Origin: Ligustrum vulgare
Lineage: Eukaryota; Streptophyta; Magnoliopsida; Lamiales; Oleaceae
DNA: 64,000 nucleotides
Direction of reading: 5' to 3'
Assembly: GCA_963555705.1 (NCBI GenBank)
Contig: OY743190.1
Span: 38,422,929-38,486,928 of the forward strand
This document shows, in pieces, positions 45,401-53,871 of the stretch (positions within the stretch are counted from its first letter, which is position 1; each line of letters begins with the position of its first letter). Under the pieces are notes generated by a model that was not told the DNA's origin, ran no database searches, and saw nothing but the letters and a program-made list of their open reading frames with translations. Both the position numbers and the translations under genes were made by a program.

Positions 45401-45657
45401 AATAAAGAAAATTGAGATATTTTAATAAATTTGGAATTAAAAATGATTTTGAAAATAATACTTTGAATAAATAATTAAAATAACATAATTTTAGAAATTC
45501 GGATTTTAATTTAAAATCGAACAAATTCGATATTTCTTGACTTGGCTAGACGAATCCGTCGCGGCATTAATTTCAAAATAATAAATGAAATAGTAGCGAC
45601 ACAATTTTCTAAATATTAAAATAATTATTTATTGCATAAAAATTCTGGGTCGCTATA
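42446..45657 (-). repeat. 5' LTR of element B
   Basis: 3212 bp; equals 35724-38934 except for one extra A in a homopolymer near 45180, as far as I can read. Outer flank cctag. Confidence 0.95.
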
Positions 45658-45743
45658 CCTAGGAACTCGGGGCGTTACATAAATCGTAGTGATGAGAGTC
45701 ATTATAGGCGTGATCCTAAACCTAGGGATAGAATCGGGGTTAA

Positions 45744-46487
45744 GAGAGGAGCCAAATTGATCCAAAAGCAATTTTGAAAATTCAAAAAGAAATTTATGAG
45801 GAAAGATTGAGATGTGAACGGGAGGCAGAACGAAAATATTTGGCTAAATTGCGAAAGAGGGAGGAGAAACGAAAGGCGGTGATTAAATGGTTAGAAGAGA
45901 GTAAAAATCATGTTGAGCCTCGGGATATGAAAGTTGAAAGGAAGGAGGGAGGCTTGAGACATGAATTAGTTGAAGAGACCCCGAACTTTGTGGCAGGAGT
46001 TGAAAATGTGGAGTTAGGTGAACAAACTCCAAAATTTGATGAGGAATTGGAAGTTGGGGTAGAAGTTCAAAATTTGGGCTTTGAATTGGTAGATCCACAT
46101 TTAAATACCATTGAGGGAGTGCATGAAATTAGTGATAAAAATCTGGACGTAGAAGATGTGGTTGAATTTGAAAGTAAAAATTTTGAAAAGGTGGTTGAAG
46201 ATGCAAAGGAAGAACGAGGTAAAGAGGAGGGCCTCGTGGTTCTTAAAGAAGAATTGGAGATGGTGATTAATCATGGATACAAGGATCCATACCTTGTACC
46301 TCATGAAACTAACGTTCCCCTCCCCTCCCCATTCTATTTAATTCTTTCTTACAGGTTAATGGTAGTGGAAATTTGGGCAACACCACCAATGTCCAAAGGT
46401 GTTTCAACTTCAAGTCATTCACGTGACCCCCGTTGTAGAATATTTTTGGTTGATCATGTGCAATGGCAAGAGAAATTTTCCGTTTGA
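45744..46487 (+). pseudogene. Element E internal charged coiled-coil-like ORF
   Basis: Open from 45744 without an early ATG. The first 60 residues are strongly charged and helical (IYEERLRCEREAERKYLAKL and RKREEKRKAVIKWLEES), then come acidic Glu/Val-rich repeats, and the end DPRCRIFLVDHVQWQEKF is unrelated. It is the downstream part of the element E interior after the C/A/B nest. No known domain recognised; it could be gag-like or a captured fragment. Confidence 0.45.
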
Positions 46488-46544
46488 TCCAGGAGATGAA
46501 GTGAAACAACATGAACAAAGCTATGATTCAGGACGAATCATCCT

Positions 46545-46558
46545 AAAGAAGGAGGGTA
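46545..46558 (+). promoter_or_regulatory. Polypurine tract of element E
   Basis: aaagaaggagggta directly before the LTR start tgatgtgttc. Confidence 0.85.
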
Positions 46559-47346
46559 TGATGTGTTCCGGACCCTCGACAATCGGAGTCATAGAAGGCT
46601 TGACGGAAAAATTTAAATATTCAAGCCAAAACAAGAATTCAACAGGTTCGACGAGCTTTGAAGATCAAATCCTGTCGAAAAGAACCATAAAATTAAGCAG
46701 CAGGCCTTTTACGGCCGTAACATTTGGAATTACGGCCGTAACACAGTTATCGCAAATTTGAGCAGAACCTTCATTACGGCAGTAAAGAATATGGTTACGG
46801 CCGTAAGTCTTAAACAAAAAGTCATTTACGGCCGTAAATGAGTTCATCACGGCCGTAAATTTAATTTTTCGGATTTTCGGGGATTTTGATTATTTTTCCG
46901 TTTTTTAATTAATTGTTTGCCTATTTTAGAATTTTAGTCTAATTAGAATTCTATTTTGAGTAAATTAGCGACTAGGGTTTTATTTTGCTTATTTATACGC
47001 TTTTTCCATTCATTGTAATTGAGACTTCGATTTTGATATAAACAGTTTTTATTGAGGATTCAATAAAAGTTATAGGTGGATTCCTATGTTTTTCGAACTT
47101 ATCAAGAGTATTTCTTGTGGCGTTCAAATATCGAACTTATCAAATATTTGCTAGAATATTTGGGGCGTTCAAATCAGAGACTTATCAAGGAGATTGGGCA
47201 AATCCTTGTGGCGTTTTGAAAGTCGTGGATCTTTATTCCGCATCGTCGAGCCATCGCGTCGTGAATATCTTGTCATGATTCATCCGTCCAACCACAACCT
47301 GAGTTCGAGACTTTCCTGAGTTTCTTCCGCGCCTCGAATCTCTTCA
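46559..47346 (+). repeat. 3' LTR of element E
   Basis: 788 bp, the same length as 21192-21979, with roughly 45 substitutions by eye, including changes in the palindrome array (46708-46858). Ends atctcttca followed by the TSD acacc. Confidence 0.95.
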
Positions 47347-47351
47347 ACACC

Positions 47352-47972
47352 GGACTTCAGCCCAGAGTGAATCCAGGAACTGGAGGTAATAAGAACCAGT
47401 CCGGGAATTGCCGCAGGGGCAGGTCAAGTCCGTTTTTGGGGTTCGGATCCAGTTATGCATCTGAGATTACGGAGGCCATTCCTAGCTTGCACTCTGCATT
47501 ACTTGTAATTGCCCCTTCTATCGATCCAGAAGGAGCAGGTGGAAGCCGAGGCATTAACAGCCAATAATTGGGTCATATTGTGCCTACCGTTGGTACTACA
47601 GACATGAAACAGAGGACTACAACGAGGTACATATGTTGTCTAATTAGAAGGCCCATGAAAGAAATGGAGGCAACTGTACCCCGATTAGAGGAAGGCCAAA
47701 CAGGCGGAATGATCAAAGGTTCAACTGGGCTGATCGAAGGGACAATAAAAGGAATCTCCAGAGGGGAGGGAATCATAACCGTCAAAGGGAACGAAGCCTT
47801 AGCAGGAACAAACCCCCGGTACCTGATAAGAATATTAGGGAATTGCCCCATCCTCCACATGATCCACCAATATGTGATATCGACACAATATTTGGAGGGT
47901 CCTATCCAGGTGGGAGTACAAACAGCTCTCAAAAGTGATACATCAGAGAGTCCAAAGAGCCCGCCAACATGA
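47352..47972 (+). pseudogene. Tat-like gag, C-terminal part resumed after element E
   Basis: 47367-47567 has GNKNQSGNCRRGRSSPF and ASEITEAIPSLHSAL, matching the opposite-strand segment 57523-57765. 47568-47972 continues in other frames and matches 57099-57416 (ILGNCPILHMIHQ and ESPKSPPT). Frameshifts and stops throughout. No clear zinc knuckle. Confidence 0.75.
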
Positions 47973-48349
47973 ATTATCTCATAAATTTACATCCTGCTGA
48001 GACCTTGAGGATGGAGCAAATCACTTTCATCCTGGACGATGCAATGGAGGTGCATTTCCCACACAATGATGCACTGGTAATTAGGATGGTGGTAACAAGA
48101 AATGGACTGTCCTGGATGTTGGTGGATGATGGTGCCTCGGTAAATGTGATTTACGGGGTAACCTATGACAAGATGGGGATTAGTACCCCACTTATCCCAG
48201 TTCCAGACCTCATATATAGCTTCACCGAGGATAACATTGTCCCCAGAGGATCCATAATCCTTATGACCAAGGTGGGGCAGGCACCAACCATTTCTAGGAT
48301 ACATATGGAATTCTCGGTCATAGATGGTTTTATTAATGGCTTCGACCTA
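47969..48349 (+). pseudogene. Tat-like aspartic protease, truncated
   Basis: FILDDAMEVHFPHNDALVI, then MLVDDGASVNVIYG with the Asp-Gly-Ala active site, then GSIILMTKVGQAPTISRIH. The domain is cut near 48349 where the sequence switches to the opposite-strand integrase. Matches 56597-57070 on the other strand. Confidence 0.85.
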
Positions 48350-48562
48350 CCCATTCTCTTGTGGATGATGTGGAGATGAGAATAATTTGCAGATTCCCAA
48401 ATCATCACACAACTCTTCAACCCTTCTGTTTTTGAACTGTTTCACATTGTCACTCACCAAAGAGTATGGAACCCCGAACCTACAGATAATGTTCTTCCAA
48501 ATGAACTCGAAAGTATTTGCTTTAGTGATCCTCATCAGGGGTTCTACCTCAACCCATTTCAA
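48350..48562 (-). pseudogene. Tat-like integrase core, truncated
   Basis: KWVEVEPLMRITKANTFEFI, CRFGVPYSLVSDN (second Asp) and FSSPHHPQENG. The family continues with the third catalytic residue (Glu) a few positions later, and this is where the sequence ends at the junction with the plus-strand element. Confidence 0.85.
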
Positions 48563-48681
48563 CCCATTTGGTGAAGTAGTATATCACAACGATTGCGAAG
48601 TAATTGTTAAAGTGCCTCGGGGCATAGGATCAATAATATGGATTCCCCACTTCACAAAGGGCCAGGGGATAGTTACCACCA

Positions 48682-48824
48682 TCAACTTATGATGCAGTTG
48701 ATGCGGTATGGTGACCTTTGACATTTGTCACATCTTCGAACGAAGTCATGAGAGTCCTTCCGCATAGTTGGCCAAAAATACCCCTGTTTCAGGGCTTTTC
48801 GAGCCAAAGATAATGCTCCAGCAT
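48682..48824 (-). pseudogene. Tat-like integrase zinc-binding domain, second half
   Basis: GALSLARKALKQGYFWPTM and DFVRRCDKCQR, the CxxC part of the HHCC finger. Its first half lies at 51470-51560 on the far side of the family D solo LTR. Confidence 0.85.
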
Positions 48825-51464
48825 TGTAAGACCGCTTTTTATTTTTACTTGCAATTTTAAATTTCACGTAATATTCATGTGAATGTTATTGTAAATTATA
48901 AATTTATGATCTTTAATGTCTATAATTTGAATTATTTTGTAGTGGAAGGACTTGGACGCCGTCTCGATCAATGTGCCAATTAAAAAGTTTATAAATTGTT
49001 TATGTGCAATTCTAAGTGTGATTACTAACGTTATTTATTAGTCTTTCTATTTTCTATTTAATTAAGTTGAAAGTGGCCTAAATTTTGTAAAATGGAAATT
49101 GGGAAAAGTTTAGCGACACTTTGAATTTTATTTGAGGGCTATGGATTTAAATTACCAATGTATGAGAGTCGAGTGACTGATTTGCAAATTAACAAGGTTT
49201 ACATTTAAACCTAGCCTATTTCCCTTAATCTCAACCTCCCTTAGCCTCACCCGACACTCTCTATCCCTCAACCTCTCATCTCCGACCCCATCGTAGCGGC
49301 CTACTCTCGGGCCTCATCTCCCACGGACACCGCCATCGCCAGCCCCCACCAATGGTAAAGCACCTCCTTCATTCCTCCCTCATGCGGCCACACGCGACAC
49401 ACTCTCACGACTGCACACAGTTGCACACATCACACACACACATTTCACACACACAAACAAACATAGTCAAACACACGTATATATGGAGTTTACATAGAAT
49501 TTTATGTATATATATTACCTATATGTGGAATTTTCAGATTTTTGACTTGTGAAAAACCAATTTCCAGATTTGGGTAATATGTATAATTGTATGTATCTAT
49601 ATAATGACGTGAATAATTAACAAAAATGGGTAAATGAATTGATTGTATATGTGTGTATACGAGTAATTTTCAAAATCCCAGGAACTATGTACTAGTTTGG
49701 TTAATTGATATTTTAAGATTGATTTCATATTATAATGGTCAATTTTCATAATTGAAAATTTTAAGAGTTTAGGTTACTTTGATTGAATTTTTAGTGTAGA
49801 TTTCGAATTTAAAACTTGTTAATTTCAGATTTAAGAATTTGTTATTTTGGTTAATTTTAAAATTTAATTGAAATATTATTTGAGAAATTCATATTTTATA
49901 ATGATTAAAATGGTAAATTGATATTTTTTAAAGTTTGAGTTAAGTTAAATATTTTAGTTTGAGTTTGAATTAAAAGATGAGAAACTTTCTAACGTGGATT
50001 GAAATTTATCTCTTATTTTCGAATATGGTTTTATGTGTTTTGGTTATTATGTAAAGTCACGTTTGGTTTGGTTTAAATTGAAGTTTTAATCTGGATTAAT
50101 GTGTGATTAGTATTAAAATGAATAACGAATGTGTTTGTGAACTGAAAGTTATACTTTTTGACGAATGGAAATAATTAGGACATTTGGTACATTGATGTTA
50201 CGGGCAACCAAGATACTTCCACTCATAATTTTAGACGGTAAATACTAAGAACGTCAGGTAAGTAAACTTCCCCTATTTTCATAGAAGTTAAATGTAAATG
50301 TGGAATGTGTAAATGACTGTTTGCAACTTACTTGCTTTGACGAATTTCATTTACTTTATGAAAGTATATATTATTACGAAGAATGTTCAAGGATGCACAT
50401 TATCATGTCATTGCATCATCAAGCATGCATTGACATCGAAATTGGGAAGTCAAATGTTTTTAAACGAAAGAAATGTGTCAAGGTGCAAGTTTGTTCAAAA
50501 GTTATGTATCCCAAGTTTTTAAGAAAGAATGGGTGTACTTCTAGTTCATGAAAGATGCGAGTGGGAAATGGGGCGCGGGGGACCGAAGTACCCGAATTAA
50601 GTCGCTTTGCGACGGAATGTTCAACCATTTTATGGTGGACTGTTAAACCGCTTTGCGGTGGGAAAGTGAATGTTAAACCGCTTTGCGGTGGAAATGTGAA
50701 TGTTAATCTGGTTCCAAATAAGAATTGCCCACTTTTATCTGATTGACTGGAAGATACACCAAGTGAGCTCACGATGGAAATGAAGTGAAAGTTTTGAAAT
50801 GTTAAGTGAAAGTTTGAAAAGTTTGAATGTTCTGGAAAGTAAAGTAAATGGGGATACATATATTGAGTTTTTAAAGCATTTCATGTCATAAGCATGCATT
50901 ACATGCATAAAGTTTACTTACTGAGCTTTAGCTCACCCCAATTCCTCCCCCATATTTCAGGTGATGAAAGTTAGATGATCTGAGGAGAGCGCTCGGGGGT
51001 AGACTCAGACAGTACCTGCTGTCACCTTTATTAAATAAAGTTAAATTTACTTAAGTTATCATCCAAATTATTTCTCGTTCACTTTACTGATTATGGTTTG
51101 GTTGAAGTTAGCTTCAAATGAAGAATGGTGTCGCATTAATGATTTAACTACTTACTATTTCATTTGTCAATGTCTATTGTTTTTTGAAATTTTATGTTGA
51201 GGAGTTTGGGGATTGAATGAATTGGTTTTGGCGATGATGAATGTGGTTGAGATGTGGTTGATCTTGTTTAAATTATTATGTCGGTTATGTTGTCTCTCTA
51301 TAGGTTGGTTAAGTCCAATTTATAGAGGAGACCTTGCCGAAATCTTTGTAAAATTTTATAATAGATAAATGAAAATTTTAATGTTTAAACGATTTATTTC
51401 CGCATATAATGTGAATGGAAGTTAACACGCCTAGGTTTTAAATTTTTAAACTTGGGGTGTTATA
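48825..51464 (-). mobile_element. Solo LTR, family D copy 2
   Basis: Begins tgtaagaccg and ends ggggtgttata (terminal CA changed to TA), flanked by a perfect TSD agcat (48820-48824 and 51465-51469). 2640 bp, inserted in the integrase zinc-binding domain. Orientation inferred as for copy 1. Confidence 0.9.
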
Positions 51465-51469
51465 AGCAT

Positions 51470-51791
51470 GGTTTCCACAAATACCCTCATGTATTTCCCT
51501 CAATATGTACTGTCCGTCTTCCGGTCCAACACATCGCAGCAAATGAGAGGTGTAACTCCGCTTATAGAGTAAACCATCGAGACGGACAAAATTGGCGGCA
51601 TACCTTTGTAAGGTTTGAGCTTCTTCTGACTCATCTGGTAGAGTTTGATACTTTAAGTAGGCCAAAATAGGAGTCATCAAAGAATTCTCTTCTTCTATCA
51701 CCAACACCTCTGCCCCTAGTTCAATGGAGGAGACCGCTAGATGTTTGATTGGTACCATATTGAAGAGCTCAGTGTCTTTATTACTTGCCAA
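51470..51791 (-). pseudogene. Tat-like linker and integrase zinc-binding domain, first half
   Basis: YAANFVRLDGLLYKRSYTSH and ILREIHEGICGNHAYNTPSL carry the two His of the HHCC finger. The finger continues at 48824 downward after the nested LTR. Confidence 0.85.
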
Positions 51792-51879
51792 TTTTGATAA
51801 GGCGTTGCGTGGAATTCTCAGTCCTGAGAATGTGGAGTAATTAGAATTTTTCGAAATGGGCCGTTAGATCCTTCACTTT

Positions 51880-52210
51880 CTTCAAGTATGCAATCATAGC
51901 CCATTCCTTGGCAGAAAATTGCCTTTAACTTGGCTCACAACAAGTTGTGAGTCACTGTTCACCACCAATGATTTGATTTTCAGAGCTATTACAATCCTTA
52001 GTCCATCCAAGAGTGCTTCGTATTCTACTACATTGTTTGAAGCTTTAAAGCCATATCAAACCATGCTATGCAACTTATGTCCCTCTAGGCTTACCAGTAT
52101 TACTCCGACGCCAGATCTCCCTTCAGTAGAGGACCCATCAGCAAATAGCCTCCACTCATGGTTGTCACCACATTCTCAATCATCTCAACCTCGGGTGGAT
52201 GCGTAAATTC
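51880..52210 (-). pseudogene. Second (archaeal-type) RNase H of the Tat-like element
   Basis: On the minus strand: LFADGSSTE (first Asp), [24 protein letters not shown] (Glu) and [14 protein letters not shown] (Asp). These are the ordered landmarks of the extra RNase H found in Tat/Ogre elements. Frames are interrupted by stops. Confidence 0.75.
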
Positions 52211-52414
52211 AACTATGAAATATGCTAATGCTTGGCCCTTTACAATTGTCCGGGGCACATACTAGAGGTCGTACTGACTAATCTCTACAACTCACTTCAT
52301 TAACCTTCTAGACACATTCAGTTTCTGTGAGACTTGTCTCATAGGGAAATTTGTAAGTACTCAGATCGAATGTGACAAAGTAGGGGCGGAGTTTACAAGC
52401 CGCTGTGATTAACG

Positions 52415-52651
52415 CTAAAGCGAGTTTCTCATGTCTGGGTAGCGCGTTTCGACGTCCAGCATGACTTTACTTACATAATACAGCAGAAGCTGACTCCCAT
52501 TCTCTTCTCTAATCAATACTAAGCTAACAACCTCCTTAGAAATAGCTAGGTAAAGAAGAAGTGGTTCACCGACCTTTGGTTTAGACAATAGGGGTTCTGT
52601 CCCAAGAACACTTTCAACTCGGAAAAATCTTGTTCGCATTCCTGTGTCCAC
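52415..52651 (-). pseudogene. Tat-like retroviral-type RNase H, N-terminal part
   Basis: KVGEPLLLYLAISKEVVSLV, then a segment with YYVSKVMLDVETRYPDM. It follows the RT thumb and precedes the second RNase H at 51880-52210. Confidence 0.8.
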
Positions 52652-53524
52652 TGGAACATCATCCCCCTTTTAAGACCTTGAAGAAAGGTAAACACTTGTT
52701 AGTGGACTTAGAGACGAATCGGCCCAAGGCAGCAACCCTTCTAGTTAAGCTTTGCACTTATTTAGGGCTTCGGGGCGAACGCATGTCGAGCAAAGCTTTG
52801 ATTTTATCCGGATTAGCTTCAATTCCCCTTCTATTTACCATGAAACCAAGAAACTTTCCAGATGCTACCCTGAAGGCACACTTCGTAGGGTTAAGCTTTA
52901 TTCGATACTTTCTTAGTTTATCAAAAGTCTCTGATAAATGGTGAACTTGTTATGAGGCGACCATAATTTTTACTAGCATATCATCCACATACACTTCCAT
53001 GGTGTTTCCGAGTTACTTTGAGAACATTTGATTCACTAACCTTAGGTAGGTAGCCCTTGCATTTTTCAATCCGAAGGGCATGGCCCTATAACAATAGAGC
53101 CCCCTGTCCGTAATAAACGAGGTGTGCTCCTCATATAATTTATGCATGGGGATCTGATTAAATCCGGAGTATGCATCCATAAAGCAATGCCCCACCGTGG
53201 ATTCAACTAATTGATCAATCCGAGGAAGCGAAAAACTGTCTTTGGACATTCTTGGTTTAAATTTGAGAAATCAATTCATATCCGCAGCTTTTCGCTTTGC
53301 TTAGGGACCAAAACAGGGTTCGAAACCCACTTAAGATAACGAGATTCTCTAATGAAATCATTTTTCAGTAACTTCGATACCTCCTCTTTCAAGGCCTCAT
53401 ATTTTTTCGGACTTATTAGCCTTCTCTTCTGCCTACGCCCAGGAAGTCTCGGATAAATTTGGAGCCTGTGACAGGCTATCTTAGTGTCAATTCCAACCAT
53501 ATCATCGTGTTTCCATGCGAACAC
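52652..53524 (-). pseudogene. Tat-like reverse transcriptase
   Basis: 53276-53524: LKNDFIRESRYLKWVSNPVL, then PKQSEKLRI. 53013-53249: DAYSGFNQIPM (first catalytic Asp) and AMPFGLKNARATYLRLVNQM. Near 52984-52995 the minus strand reads EVYVDDMLV, so the YVDD box is intact. Stops between the pieces. Confidence 0.85.
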
Positions 53525-53596
53525 ATCGAGGTTTTGGAGCGGAAAGCTTTTCAGCTGCTCTTTGTATTCAACCGATGAATCCTGCCCAATCTTTAA

Positions 53597-53871
53597 CTAC
53601 TTCATTGGGTCGTTTGGATCAACACAGAAGTATTCCAGCTTTTTAGGAGGGGTAGTGCAACAATTATCACCTGTCATTCTTGGATCCAGATCTGTCGGTT
53701 CTTCTTCGTGCACCATTGTAACATCTTCATCTGCGACAGGTCTTGCACCCAATTTTTCAGGGTCTGAAACAGACTCGGCCATTGCCACATCGCTAATCAT
53801 ATTGATGGTTCGGTCTTGGAACTTTCCGATAACGTTTGTGTAACAAGACCGTGACTCTGTCTGACTACCCC
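53597..53871 (-). pseudogene. Tat-like protease-RT linker, cut by a solo LTR
   Basis: SQTESRSCYTNVIGKFQDR, then an acidic stretch. The matching upstream protease part lies at 56629 onward, beyond the family D solo LTR. Confidence 0.75.

Larger units (their letters stand above)
35724..45657 (-). mobile_element. Element B: cargo-bearing LTR retrotransposon with intact LOG
   Basis: A complete minus-strand element of 9934 bp with LTRs of 3211 and 3212 bp that I see differing only by one base in an A run, a perfect TSD cctag (35719-35723 and 45658-45662), PBS and PPT. Interior of 3511 bp holds the same antisense cargo cassette as element A and no gag-pol. Near-identical LTRs mean very recent insertion. 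It shares family with A but its LTRs are clearly diverged from those of A, so B is not a simple duplicate of A. Confidence 0.94.
22634..45679 (+). mobile_element. Solo LTR C, split into three pieces by elements A and B
   Basis: Pieces 22634-22745, 32897-35723 and 45663-45679 join to about 2956 bp, from tgtagcgacc to ggggcgttaca. Flanks are taaac (22629-22633) and taaat (45680-45684), a TSD with one transition. The sequence is the reverse complement relative of the LTRs of A and B, so it belongs to the same family but has the opposite orientation. No internal region remains. Confidence 0.88.
21192..47346 (+). mobile_element. Element E: non-autonomous LTR retrotransposon hosting the nest
   Basis: Two 788-bp LTRs (21192-21979 and 46559-47346) flanked by a perfect TSD acacc (21187-21191 and 47347-47351), a PBS and a PPT. 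Without the material nested at 22634-45679 the internal region is only about 1.5 kb: a short gag-like start and a charged coiled-coil-like segment, with no protease, RT or integrase. It must therefore have been mobilised in trans. The LTRs differ at roughly 45 positions by eye. Confidence 0.92.
18963..48349 (+). mobile_element. Tat-like Ty3/gypsy element, 5' part, split by a 26-kb nest
   Basis: 5' LTR, PBS, tandem-repeat leader, gag and protease in plus orientation. Gag is interrupted at 21191 by element E and resumes at 47352, as shown by alignment with the minus-strand relative at 57523-58183. The element ends abruptly at about 48349 inside protease, fused head-on to the opposite-strand Tat-like element. 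RT, integrase and 3' LTR are absent. Confidence 0.8.

Noticed and set aside
22746..45657. A and B as a simple segmental duplication
   Set aside because: They have different TSDs (cgcgt, cctag), LTRs of different length and sequence, and different target points in solo LTR C.
46101..46304. Minus-strand frames over the element E interior
   Set aside because: Shadows of the plus-strand charged ORF; no independent support.
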